Below, one piece after another: positions 38,284-46,345 of a stretch of 64,000 nt of DNA (its first letter is position 1; each line of letters starts with the position of its first letter). The DNA comes from JAJPJE01 sp963724985 (lineage in GTDB: Bacteria > Acidobacteriota > Terriglobia > Terriglobales > Acidobacteriaceae), in assembly GCA_963724985.1 (NCBI GenBank), contig CAVRWV010000006.1:1-64000 (forward strand). The letters run 5' to 3'. The notes under the pieces were generated by a model. It saw only the letters and a list, made by a program, of their open reading frames with translations. It searched no databases and was not told the origin of the DNA. Position numbers and translations under genes: made by a program.

Positions 38284-39294
38284 TCAGTTCTGTACCGCGC
38301 CCGAAACCTGGTTCAGCCATGCGGGCCGGTTCGTCTTCATAAGAATCAGACGGACCGCGTCCACGATCGTGATGACCGCGCAAATCGCTGCCGTGATCGC
38401 AACGAAGAGCGACACCCACGTATTCACCGTGGCGTTAACCTCAACCGCTTTCACCGAGGGAATGCTCGCTCCAGACAGGATGATCAACGCGCCCGCTCTG
38501 GACATCAGCCCGAACACGAGCGTCGAGACCAGATCCTGCACCACCCGCAGTCCCAGCCGCGCTCTCGTCCAGAACGGGCGAAACATATTGACCGCGGACA
38601 TACCGACACCGAAGACCGACATCGCCGTGACGACCCACACAAATCCGCGTCCAGCTTGGGTAAGAGCGATCTGGATGCTCGCGTGGTTCAACAGAATTCC
38701 CGAGGAAGCCAGTTCCACCAGCCACATGACGGCGATGATCCCGACGACCACTTCAAACACCGACGAAGCGCGTGGAATCCTTCGCGTGTCTTTGACCTTG
38801 GGGAGCTTCAGCGGATCCCATTTCTCCAGCCAGCCCGAATTTGCCTGTGTTCTTTCGAGCACCGCGAAGACCAGTGTCACAATCCCAAATGTCACGAATG
38901 CGCCGAACCACAGCTCGGACCATGTGCGCACGATCAGCGCGCCCACTCCCTCCGTGTGGTACTTCGGGTCAAAGATGAAGAACCCGATCAGCACCAGTAT
39001 TCGCGGGATCACAAAACAGAGCGCCGCGATCTTCAGCACCAGCGTGTAGATGGGAAACAGCACCGGCCCGATCAGCGAATGCTGCGGCGAGTATCCGTTC
39101 GCAACTAACAGTGGGCGCCCACGCTTGCGGAGCAGAGCAGCGACCTCATTGTCATCGAGCTTGCGGCCGAGCTCCCCTTCGCGATCTTCGATCTGCGAAC
39201 GCAGGTCCTCGGAGATCTCCGCGATGATGTCGTCCTGCTGCTGTCTCGGCAGCCAGAATTTAACTGCGTGCAGGTACCGGTCCAGTAGTTCCAT
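38284..39294 (-). CDS. HAAS-domain membrane protein, partner of PadR regulator
   Basis: 336 aa. N-terminal HAAS-like helical module (MELLDRYLHAVKFWLP, DIIAEISEDLRSQIEDREGELGRKLDDNEVAALL, read as blocks) followed by six or more membrane helices (for example IAALCFVIPRILVLIGFFIF, LWFGAFVTFGIVTLVFAVL, VFEVVVGIIAVMWLVELA). HAAS proteins are usually encoded beside PadR regulators, as here: its start lies 35 bases inside the padR gene. Likely a membrane sensor or effector controlled by that regulator. Function otherwise unknown. Confidence 0.78.
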   Translation of the reverse strand: MELLDRYLHAVKFWLPRQQQDDIIAEISEDLRSQIEDREGELGRKLDDNEVAALLRKRGRPLLVANGYSPQHSLIGPVLFPIYTLVLKIAALCFVIPRILVLIGFFIFDPKYHTEGVGALIVRTWSELWFGAFVTFGIVTLVFAVLERTQANSGWLEKWDPLKLPKVKDTRRIPRASSVFEVVVGIIAVMWLVELASSGILLNHASIQIALTQAGRGFVWVVTAMSVFGVGMSAVNMFRPFWTRARLGLRVVQDLVSTLVFGLMSRAGALIILSGASIPSVKAVEVNATVNTWVSLFVAITAAICAVITIVDAVRLILMKTNRPAWLNQVSGAVQN

Positions 39295-39640
39295 GATGCT
39301 GCTCCTTCAGAATTTTGTTGAGTGACGCGTCGATGTTTTCCCATTCGACGAGCAGTTGCAGGAGGATCAGTTCGCCGGCAGCCGACAGCCGGTAAAAACG
39401 CTTGTTGCGCTTGTCTTCTTCGCGCCACTGACTCGTCAGCAGTCCCTGGCTTTCCAGCCGCCGCAGCAGCGGATACAGCGTCCCTTCGTCGATCTCCATG
39501 CCTTTATCGGCGAGATCCTTGCGCAACGTGTATCCGTACTTCTCGCTGCGCAGCTCTGCCAGCACCGCCAGAATCAACGATCCGCGCCGCAACTCTCCCT
39601 TGAGATTCTCGAACAGGTCGCTATTTTGATTGGGTGACAT
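39260..39640 (-). CDS. PadR-family transcriptional regulator
   Basis: 126 aa winged-helix regulator: LKGELRRGSLILAVLAELRSEKYGYTL (read as two halves), LADKGMEIDEGTLYPLLRRLESQGLL, KRFYRLSAAGELILLQLLVEW, the classic PadR pattern with DEGTLYPLLRRLE recognition helix. The start codon lies inside the dyad CATATA-G-TATATG, suggesting autoregulation. Overlaps the HAAS gene and is probably cotranscribed with it. Confidence 0.92.
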   Translation of the reverse strand: MSPNQNSDLFENLKGELRRGSLILAVLAELRSEKYGYTLRKDLADKGMEIDEGTLYPLLRRLESQGLLTSQWREEDKRNKRFYRLSAAGELILLQLLVEWENIDASLNKILKEQHHGTTGPVPARS

Positions 39641-39689
39641 ATAGTATATGGAACATGGTGTACGTCACATACTGTGTAATAACCAGTAT
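39638..39689 (-). promoter_or_regulatory. Dyads at padR start (candidate operators)
   Basis: CATATA-G-TATATG at 39638-39650 is a perfect 6-bp dyad overlapping the padR start codon. A second inverted repeat, ATACTG (39669-39674) and CAGTAT (39684-39689), lies 30 bp upstream. On the minus strand two TTGACA boxes occur just before these (about 39690-39720), as expected of promoter -35 elements. The sites are seen directly; PadR binding is inference. Confidence 0.4.
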
Positions 39690-39900
39690 AATTTGTCAAG
39701 AGGATTTTTCCTTGTCAAGCCCGATTTTGCCTCGATTTCACGGCAAGCTGTTGAATTAACTGGAGAAATAATTCTCGCGAAAGTGTCTAGCAGGTCCCGT
39801 CAAATTTGTCACAATTGAACTTAGGAGTTCGTAGTTCCCTGGAATCGGCTGCCATATCGACTGACTAAACTGACTACTGGCCAGTGATCTTTACCAACTG

Positions 39901-39983
39901 CTTTGTTTTCAGGATTTTTGGTTTTTTGCCCTTTGTTTTCAGGGTTTTGCAAAAACGGGAGCGCTAACCCACTGAAAACAAAG
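39901..39983. repeat. Short repeat unit CTTTGTTTTCAG (two direct, one inverted)
   Basis: In the 370-base gap 39641-40010 the 12-mer CTTTGTTTTCAG occurs at 39901-39912 and 39931-39942, and its exact complement CTGAAAACAAAG at 39972-39983. The outer pair can form a 12-bp stem. The spacers also resemble each other (GGATTTTTGG, GGGTTTTGCAA). The rest of the gap (39700-39900) is AT-rich with no gene seen. It looks like a dispersed intergenic repeat; whether it recurs in the genome must be searched. Confidence 0.6.
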
Positions 39984-40010
39984 ATTGTGGGTACCCCCGG
40001 GGGAGGGGCC

Positions 40011-42155
40011 TCACTTACAAATACTGTCGAACTGGATAATCGGCGCCGTGCCTGAAGTCGCCTGAACGATATGCCGTTCGGCAGCGACTCCTTCCAGCAT
40101 GTCCGGTCCGGGCGGCAGATTCAGGTCCGTATCCTGCCGGTAGAAGTCGTCGCTTTCGGCCTGTTGCAGAGTGACAAACTCGAAACCTCGCGAGCGATAC
40201 AGCTCGAGCAGACGCGGCAGCATGCGCGCATCGAATGCGCCCACGTGCATCAGCAGCACATACGGAATATCGCGACCAAACAGTGTTTGCGAAAGCTGCC
40301 GGTAGTGCCGAATGCTCTCGTCTGCCGCCGCTAGGTAGCTGCTCTCCAGCACTTCGATGGCTTTGGTATCGCCCTTCGCCACGCAACGCGCATACGGATC
40401 GTTCCACGAGTAATCGCCGAAGCTCATCGTTACGCCGGCAACCTTGTATCCGCGCAGCAGAAGGAACGCGCGCACGCCAGCTTTCTTCTCCTGAGTATCG
40501 CCTTCCGCTAGATAAGGGAAACGGAACCAGTGCCAGTCCGCGCCTTGCATCAGGTCGGTCAGCAACGGCTCGTTCTTGATCGTATTCGCCTCGAAGTCCG
40601 CGAGCGAGTTCTGATTCAGGTTGATGTGCGACCACGTGTGATTGCCCAGCGGATTCCCCGCTTCGCGCCACGCTTTGAGAGCCGCAACGTCACCAGGATG
40701 CTGCTCAACTGCGAGGCCGTTTATGAAGCCGTAGATTGGCGGCATGTGCGCGTCGTGCATCGCGGCGAGAATCTTCGCAATGACCTCTACGCGCGTCTCG
40801 CCGGGTGGCAACGACGCATGCGCAGGTAGATCGTCGAAGGTAAATGCGATCTGCGGTGCTGTAGTCGCAGCTGAGGGACTGAAGAGCGCCAGCGGAATTG
40901 CTGCGGCCATCGCTGCATATCCCGCTGCAGAAGGATGCAGATGATCACCGGAATCAAGCGCCTGCAGCAAGCGATCGGGATGCTGCGGGTCGCGTGTGAC
41001 CATATCGAAGTCGATGACCGCGTCAAAATGCCCGGGCGTGCGAATCCACTGGTTCACTGCCTGGCGATCGGCTTCGATCTCGGCTCCAGGATGGTAAAAC
41101 TCGGAGCCAACGAACGGCAGAATCGTCGCGCCAATCGCCTTGATTCCATGCGCATGTGCGCGCGCAATCATCTGCTTGTACGCAGCAGTGATACGGTGAA
41201 CCATCGCGTCGTGTTCCGCGCGCGGACGATCGCCTTCGCGCGACATCATGCCGAGATCGTTCACGCCTTCCAGCACGATCAGGTAGCGAGCGCCTGGGGG
41301 CGCGAGCACATCGTGATCGAAGCGCGCCAGCGCATTCGGACCGAGGCTGTCGAGCAGCAGTCGATTGCCGCCAATTCCGGCGTTCACGACAGCGAGATTA
41401 GCGGTCCGCGGCTCGGCCTGCAGTCGCTTCGCCAGCAAGTCGGGCCAGCGATCGTTGCCATTGGTCGTCGCGCCGTGACCATCAGTGATTGAGTCGCCGA
41501 GGGCTACAATCGCAGCGGGCTGAGGCGGCGGAGAGATCGAGTCGCCGAGAGTCACAATCGCCGGTGCCTTCGGAAACGCAGCCACCTCGACTCCGGCGAT
41601 GAAGTACCAGTGCTCGAACGTCTTTGCCGCAGCAAGATCGGCGGCGGCGACTTGATTGCCGTGAACTAGATAAGAAGTGGCGCGCGATCCCGGATGTCCC
41701 GTTTGCTGCTGTGGAAGCTGTTCCAGGTAAATGCTGATCGTCAGATCGGAAAGCGGCGCGGCAGGAAAATCAACGGAGTCGGAAAGATAGTCGGCGCCTG
41801 CGGGAACGATCACGTCCGGCTTGCCGGAAAAGCTCAGAGGCTTATCGGTTCCTTCGACAATCTTCGCCGTCGTCGTCGTTACCGGACGCGCAATGTGGAT
41901 CGCGCTGAAATGCAGAGGCTCGGTTCCGAAGCGATTTGAAATGCGCACGCGCAATCGCGTTCCGCCGAGCGACAGATGCACGATCTGGCGCAGCGTCGTG
42001 TCGCGCAGATCATCGGCCGCGAGCGAGTTTTGCGGCTCCGCAAGCTGTTGCGCGGCGGTCCACGAAGCGATCCAGTGCGTTTGCGCTTGAGCGGAAAAAT
42101 TCAAAAAGAAAATCAGGAGGGCAGTTAGAAGTGCATAAAGTCCGGCGCGTCGCAT
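40011..42155 (-). CDS. GDSL/SGNH esterase fused to polysaccharide deacetylase
   Basis: 714 aa with signal peptide (ALLTALLIFFLNFSAQA). Residues about 25-420: SGNH hydrolase with IVALGDSITDGHG (nucleophile Ser), NAGIGGNRLL (Gly), LEGVNDLG (Asn) and the DHLHP catalytic Asp-His; an N-terminal beta domain precedes it. Residues about 430-700: carbohydrate esterase 4-like deacetylase with IAFTFDDLPAHA (Asp pair), GNHTWSHINL (zinc His pair) and YVLLMHVGAF. The GDS block is tandemly duplicated with a 16-aa period (AIVTLGDSISPPPQPA then AIVALGDSITDG). Secreted two-domain esterase acting on acylated polysaccharide is the likely role; substrate unknown. Start at ATG 42155. Confidence 0.88.
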   Translation of the reverse strand: MRRAGLYALLTALLIFFLNFSAQAQTHWIASWTAAQQLAEPQNSLAADDLRDTTLRQIVHLSLGGTRLRVRISNRFGTEPLHFSAIHIARPVTTTTAKIVEGTDKPLSFSGKPDVIVPAGADYLSDSVDFPAAPLSDLTISIYLEQLPQQQTGHPGSRATSYLVHGNQVAAADLAAAKTFEHWYFIAGVEVAAFPKAPAIVTLGDSISPPPQPAAIVALGDSITDGHGATTNGNDRWPDLLAKRLQAEPRTANLAVVNAGIGGNRLLLDSLGPNALARFDHDVLAPPGARYLIVLEGVNDLGMMSREGDRPRAEHDAMVHRITAAYKQMIARAHAHGIKAIGATILPFVGSEFYHPGAEIEADRQAVNQWIRTPGHFDAVIDFDMVTRDPQHPDRLLQALDSGDHLHPSAAGYAAMAAAIPLALFSPSAATTAPQIAFTFDDLPAHASLPPGETRVEVIAKILAAMHDAHMPPIYGFINGLAVEQHPGDVAALKAWREAGNPLGNHTWSHINLNQNSLADFEANTIKNEPLLTDLMQGADWHWFRFPYLAEGDTQEKKAGVRAFLLLRGYKVAGVTMSFGDYSWNDPYARCVAKGDTKAIEVLESSYLAAADESIRHYRQLSQTLFGRDIPYVLLMHVGAFDARMLPRLLELYRSRGFEFVTLQQAESDDFYRQDTDLNLPPGPDMLEGVAAERHIVQATSGTAPIIQFDSICK

Positions 42156-42173
42156 CGCGCAAGCAATGTAGCA

Positions 42174-42241
42174 GTGGCTAGTGGTTAGTGGCTAGTGGAT
42201 AGTGACTGCTCGACATCAACGATGACCGATCACTAACCACT
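42174..42241. repeat. Heptamer-like TAGTGG repeats with 11-bp inverted repeat
   Basis: GTGGCTA, GTGGTTA, GTGGCTA and GTGGATA follow one another between 42174 and 42202. AGTGGTTAGTG (42180-42190) pairs perfectly with CACTAACCACT (42231-42241), giving a stem with a 40-base loop. It lies in the divergent 156-base gap between the esterase and alpha/beta hydrolase genes, where the two promoters should be. This looks like a slippage-prone intergenic repeat. Confidence 0.55.
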
Positions 42242-42311
42242 GTTTCTAGTCATTGACTTCGTTTCTTTCGATCACGTACATTCTCGGCGCATTGATTTCA
42301 CGGAGAATCTG

Positions 42312-43250
42312 ATGCGCTTACTTCGCTCTCTCTTGCTTCCAGGCTTTCTGCTCGCACTCGCCGGCATCGCCGTTGCCCAGCTCACGCCTGAGGAGCGGGC
42401 GGCGGTGCTTATCGAAAACAATTTCCAGGTCACTTCGAACATCGTTTATGGCGTCGCCAACAATTACCAGCTCAAGCTCGACGTCTATCGTCCGTACAAA
42501 GCGAAGGCACCCACGCCCGTCGTGCTGGTCATTCACGGTGGCGGCTGGATCAACGGCAGCAAGGAAGATCGCTTCCTCGAAGGTCTGCCTTACATGCAGA
42601 TGGGCTTCGCCGTCGTCAACGTCGAGTACCGTTTGGCGGACGTTTCGCTTGCGCCCGCTGCCGTCGAGGACTGTCTCTGCGCCCTGCACTGGGTGGCGCA
42701 CAATGCGAAAAAATATAATTTCGATCTCAGCAAGATCGTCACCTCAGGCGGCTCCGCCGGAGGCCACCTCGCGCTTACCACCGGCATGATTCCGTCTTCC
42801 GCGGGACTCGACACCGAATGCGCCGCCGACTTCAACGGCTGGGACGCGACTCCGCTCGTGCCTCTCCCCAAGGTTGCGGCCATCGTCAACTGGTTCGGCA
42901 TCGCCGATGTGGCCGACATGCTGCAAGGCGCGCCGGATACACGCTCCTACGCCGTCGCCTGGCTGGGAAGCCAGCCCAATCGCGAGGAGATTGCGCGACG
43001 CGTGTCGCCCGTCAACTACGTTCGCTCGGGGCTGCCGCCAATCATCACGATTCACGGTGACAACGACAAGCTGGTACCGCATGCGCAAAGCGTCCGGCTG
43101 CATCAGTTGCTCGATAAGGCAGGAGTGCGCAACCAGTTGCTGACGATCCCCGGCGCGGGACACGGCGGCTTCACTGACGAGCAGGCCCTCCAGTCAAACG
43201 AAGCGGTCAAGGCGTTTCTGATTAGCGTGGGCGTTGCGCCAGTGAAGTAA
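42312..43250 (+). CDS. Secreted alpha/beta hydrolase (esterase/lipase family)
   Basis: 312 aa with signal peptide (LLLPGFLLALAGIAVA). Oxyanion-hole motif VLVIHGGGWINGS, nucleophile elbow TSGGSAGGHLAL (Ser), acid in TIHGDNDKLVPH (Asp) and His in PGAGHGGF, as in the BD-FAE/hormone-sensitive-lipase-like esterases. Stands alone on the plus strand between genes of the opposite strand; its divergent neighbour is also an esterase, so a shared polysaccharide-ester degrading role is possible. Confidence 0.88.
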   Translation: MRLLRSLLLPGFLLALAGIAVAQLTPEERAAVLIENNFQVTSNIVYGVANNYQLKLDVYRPYKAKAPTPVVLVIHGGGWINGSKEDRFLEGLPYMQMGFAVVNVEYRLADVSLAPAAVEDCLCALHWVAHNAKKYNFDLSKIVTSGGSAGGHLALTTGMIPSSAGLDTECAADFNGWDATPLVPLPKVAAIVNWFGIADVADMLQGAPDTRSYAVAWLGSQPNREEIARRVSPVNYVRSGLPPIITIHGDNDKLVPHAQSVRLHQLLDKAGVRNQLLTIPGAGHGGFTDEQALQSNEAVKAFLISVGVAPVK

Positions 43251-43353
43251 GCCAGTTGTTGCTAGTTGCAGTCGTTGGAAAGAGCGGGGACGGCTGTCTG
43301 ACCTCCGTTTGACGAGCCGGTGGTTGGCGATATGGACAGGGAGACTCAATTAC

Positions 43354-43829
43354 ATGAAACCCAAAAACACGATCTGCCTCTGGTTTAACAACGACGCGCT
43401 TGACGCAGCGCGCTTCTATGCCGCCACCTTTCCGAACAGTGAAGTGACTGCCGTCCACAAAGCGCCTTCCGATTACCCGAGCGGAAAGGCGGGCGATGTC
43501 TTGACGGTGGAGTTCACCGTCCTCGGCATTCCCTGTCTGGGTCTCAACGGCGGTCCGGTCTTCAGGCACAGCGAGGCGTTCTCTTTCCAGATCGCAACCG
43601 ACGATCAGGCGGAGACGGACCGCTACTGGAATGCGATCGTAGGCAATGGCGGCCAGGAAAGCGCGTGCGGTTGGTGCAAGGACCGCTGGGGCCTTTCCTG
43701 GCAGATCACTCCACGCGCGCTGACCGATGCGCTCGCAGCAGGTGGTGCTGAGGCAAAGCGCGCCTTCGGGTAATGATGTCGATGACGAAGATCGATATCG
43801 CTACGATTGAGGCCGCGCGCCACGGCTGA
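43354..43829 (+). CDS. VOC-superfamily (PhnB-like) protein, frame error near 3' end
   Basis: About 158 aa from ATG 43354 (MKPKNTICLWFNNDA). PhnB/3-demethylubiquinone-methyltransferase-like domain: DALDAARFYAATFPNSEV, LTVEFTVLGIPCLGLNGGP, SFQIATDDQAETDRYWNAI, GWCKDRWGLSWQITP. The frame stops at 43773, but one missing G in the GGG run near 43770 would continue it as MMSMTKIDIATIEAARHG to a stop at 43827, the usual end of this family. Enzymatic role unknown. Confidence 0.8.
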
Positions 43830-43860
43830 GGCTGAGTGATTTTTTCTGATCGCCGGGTGA

Positions 43861-44259
43861 TCAGGCGGCGCTGGTTCGATGGAATTGAGGTGACTCGACT
43901 CCCAGTAACACGAGCGCCTCGTTCAATGTTCGCACGATGTAAAGTTGCTCGCGAGTGTCCGCGCCATGTGCCTGAAACATACGCGCGATCCCGAATAGAA
44001 AGTCGGTGGGAGCGACGGCAGCGCGTATAGTAGGGTCCTCAAAATTGGGTGGCATGTTCGCCAGTCCACGGATGGTCTCGGATCGGACGTCAAAGTCAGT
44101 GACTTCGGTGAAATCGACGACCCCAGTCAGGGCATGATCTTCGTCCTTGCGCTTTCGTATGCCAAAGTAAAGTTCCTGCATTTCAGGGTCATCGATTCGC
44201 CCGTGTACAACTGCGAGCAAAACACCGTTCTGGCTATCGAATTCGAAATGGTAGGACAT
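43861..44259 (-). CDS. Small conserved protein, STAS/SpoIIAA-like
   Basis: 132 aa: MSYHFEFDSQNGVLLAVVHG, DPEMQELYFGIRKRK, TGVVDFTEVTDFDVRSETIRGLA, FGIARMFQAHGA, YIVRTLNEALVLLGV. The pattern (a strand pair, then VVDFTEV, then regularly spaced helices) resembles SpoIIAA/STAS-like single-domain proteins that sense or regulate. No catalytic motif. Not obviously in an operon. Role unknown. Confidence 0.6.
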   Translation of the reverse strand: MSYHFEFDSQNGVLLAVVHGRIDDPEMQELYFGIRKRKDEDHALTGVVDFTEVTDFDVRSETIRGLANMPPNFEDPTIRAAVAPTDFLFGIARMFQAHGADTREQLYIVRTLNEALVLLGVESPQFHRTSAA

Positions 44260-44460
44260 GTTCCTCGACAGACTCTCACATCTACCTGGAGTTCACCGCT
44301 CGTCTTCGTAATGAGAATGTTCTCGGGTTTGAACCGCAACTGCCAGAACTACTAGGAGGCTGGAGACGGGAATGTCAGACCCAGATCGTGCTCAAGCGGA
44401 CTGGGAGATCGCCTGTTCCACATAAAAACCGCGCAGACAAACAAAACAGCGCTTGCGAGA

Positions 44461-44955
44461 CTAGCGATTCTGAACCGTGGTGGGATCGCCGGTCTCGTGG
44501 TCCTTGATCTGGAAGCGAAGAAAATCGTGAATGGCTGCAATGGCTTCTGGCGAACTGGTCTCGATCTTCACGCGACCACCATTCGCCAGCGGTTGGGCTG
44601 AATAGTGGATGGTACCCTGCAACTTCTTCATTGTCGGTACGCCCGGCGGTGTCTGGTCATGCACGAAATGCGGGATCGAAAAATTTCCGGCTGAAAACAT
44701 CTCGGCAATGTGGCCCATGTGCATCTGGATGGTGTCGATCTGCTCCTTGTTCGTGGCGTCGTTCGCGGTGACCTGTACAATGCCGCCGTTCGGGGTGAGG
44801 ATGAAATGATGTGTGGTTGTGGTCTGGCTAAAACCCATTCCGGCATGAGATTCTCCGCGCTGTTCGACGCCAGAGTGATGGGGATCTGTCTGCGCCGCCA
44901 GCGGTAAAGCCAGGAACAATAGAAGGATCGGAACCACACTTTTCATGGCGGACAT
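44461..44955 (-). CDS. Secreted hypothetical protein, His-rich
   Basis: 164 aa from ATG 44955 (or 44946), with signal peptide (VVPILLLFLALPLAAQ). Mature part: GFSQTTTTHHFILTPNGGIVQV, QIDTIQMHMGHIAEMF, IPHFVHDQTPPGVPTM, AIAAIHDFLRFQIKDHETGDPT (as blocks). Many His residues at regular places (HH, HMGH, PHFVH, DH) suggest metal or heme contact, but no known motif. I believe similar proteins occur in other Acidobacteria without known function. The 200 bases before 44461 hold no convincing gene. Confidence 0.6.
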   Translation of the reverse strand: MSAMKSVVPILLLFLALPLAAQTDPHHSGVEQRGESHAGMGFSQTTTTHHFILTPNGGIVQVTANDATNKEQIDTIQMHMGHIAEMFSAGNFSIPHFVHDQTPPGVPTMKKLQGTIHYSAQPLANGGRVKIETSSPEAIAAIHDFLRFQIKDHETGDPTTVQNR

Positions 44956-45039
44956 TATAAGCGGGATGGCCAGAACACACGCAAGACCGGGCGGACGGAA
45001 ATGTCGCCTCATACAAACAACTACATCCTCTAATCCCAC

Positions 45040-45219
45040 CTACGGCCCAAAGAAGGTCGAGGGGCACCCGAAGTTTTCCTGGATAGATCAAACGCAAGGT
45101 CGAAATGACAGGTGTGAATACGATATTCGAGAGAGGAAGGGATAGCGGTCGGAGAGCTGAACGCTGATAGCCGAAAGCCGATAGCTCATAGCTAACGGCC
45201 GGGAGGCAAAAGCTAGCAA
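45040..45219. repeat. Intergenic region with GATAGC-type repeats
   Basis: 180 bases between two minus-strand genes. GCTGATAGCC, GCCGATAGC and TCATAGC follow at 45160-45198, i.e. a degenerate heptamer array resembling the TAGTGG array at 42174-42202. No gene seen in it. Confidence 0.45.
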
Positions 45220-45549
45220 CTAGCGAAGCAGTCCAAATCCAACTACGGTGACGCCAAACAGCAGTAGAAACATCGACAGCGAACTCCAGGATGGGAATCC
45301 TAGAAGTCGCCCCCTCGCGCGAGCAGGTTTAATCATGCCCTCGCGCTCAAGATTCTCTTGGATGCCGTCCCAAACCTTGGGGCTTGGATCGCGCATTGGC
45401 AATAATAGTTTGGCCTGTTCGGCGATGTAGCGGAGGTCCTGCACCAGGTCGGAGCAGACGGCACACTCCTGCAAGTGCGTCTCTTCGTCCGGATTTCCGC
45501 CAGACTCGATAATGTAGGGCAGAAGCTTTTGAAATTCTGCGCAGTTCAT
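45220..45549 (-). CDS. Anti-sigma factor with zinc-finger and C-terminal membrane helix
   Basis: About 109 aa from ATG 45549 (MNCAEFQKLLPYII). Zinc-binding anti-sigma motif H-x3-C-x2-C in THLQECAVCSDL, a linker, and one C-terminal transmembrane helix (SLSMFLLLFGVTVVGFGLL). Placed 34 bases after the ECF sigma gene it is the natural membrane-bound inhibitor of that sigma factor. Confidence 0.88.
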   Translation of the reverse strand: MNCAEFQKLLPYIIESGGNPDEETHLQECAVCSDLVQDLRYIAEQAKLLLPMRDPSPKVWDGIQENLEREGMIKPARARGRLLGFPSWSSLSMFLLLFGVTVVGFGLLR

Positions 45550-45583
45550 GGCACTTTCTCTCCCTGAATCACCCATGATCTCC

Positions 45584-46204
45584 TCACCGCTTCGCGGCCT
45601 TTTCGGCTCTGCTGGTCTTAAGGAGATCCCGTAACTTCATTCTCGCCTTGTGCAACTGAGATTTGCTGTTGCCGATGGAACAGCCCATCATTTCAGCAAT
45701 TTCATTGTGCTCGTATCCTTCAATATCGTGCAGCACAAAAATAATGCGATATCCCGGCGGAAGGCTTTCAATCGCCCGCTCCAGATTCACGCGGTCAATG
45801 GATCCGGCGAGCACGTTGTCGCGAGCGCCGATATCTTTGCGTGGTCCATCTTCCTGCTGAGGCTCCATGGTTTCTTCGAGCGAAACCTCGGGAAGTCCCT
45901 TCTTGCGCAGATGCATCAGGACGACGTTGACGGCGAGTCGATGCAGCCACGTGGAAAAAGCGGATTCGCCGCGGAAGGTGGCAATCTTGCGATAGAGCTG
46001 CAAGAAGGCTTCCTGGGTAAGATCCTCGGCCTCGGCGGTGTTGCCGGTCATGCGCAAACAGAGCGAATAGACGCGCCGCTTGTGTAGGCCATAGAGAAGC
46101 TCGAAACAAACCGCGTCGCCCTGCTTGGCTCGGTCGATCGCTTCGGCCTCGGAGATTCCGGGTGCGACTTGTTTTTTCGCGGTAGTCAAGGTTCTAACCG
46201 GCAT
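45584..46204 (-). CDS. ECF-type RNA polymerase sigma factor
   Basis: 206 aa. Region 2: FELLYGLHKRRVYSLCLRMTGN and AEAEDLTQEAFLQLYRKIATF with WLHRLAVNVVLMHLRKKG; region 4: ERAIESLPPGYRIIFVLHDIEGYEHNEIAEMMGC (as two blocks) and SKSQLHKARMKLRDLL. SigW-like group. Partner of the zinc-finger anti-sigma protein just downstream. A small dyad CAGCT-aagt-AGCTG lies at 46217-46230, just upstream of the start. Confidence 0.93.
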   Translation of the reverse strand: MPVRTLTTAKKQVAPGISEAEAIDRAKQGDAVCFELLYGLHKRRVYSLCLRMTGNTAEAEDLTQEAFLQLYRKIATFRGESAFSTWLHRLAVNVVLMHLRKKGLPEVSLEETMEPQQEDGPRKDIGARDNVLAGSIDRVNLERAIESLPPGYRIIFVLHDIEGYEHNEIAEMMGCSIGNSKSQLHKARMKLRDLLKTSRAEKAAKR

Positions 46205-46345
46205 GTGTGTAAGATGCAGCTAAGTAGCTGACTGTTGTACCAGTTAAGCAATATCGGCCCTAATGTCAGAATGATCATTTGAGGCGAAATGGTGACCTTT
46301 GGTTGCCTGAGTAGCTGCTTATCCGAGAGTTAATCGAGCTTCTAG

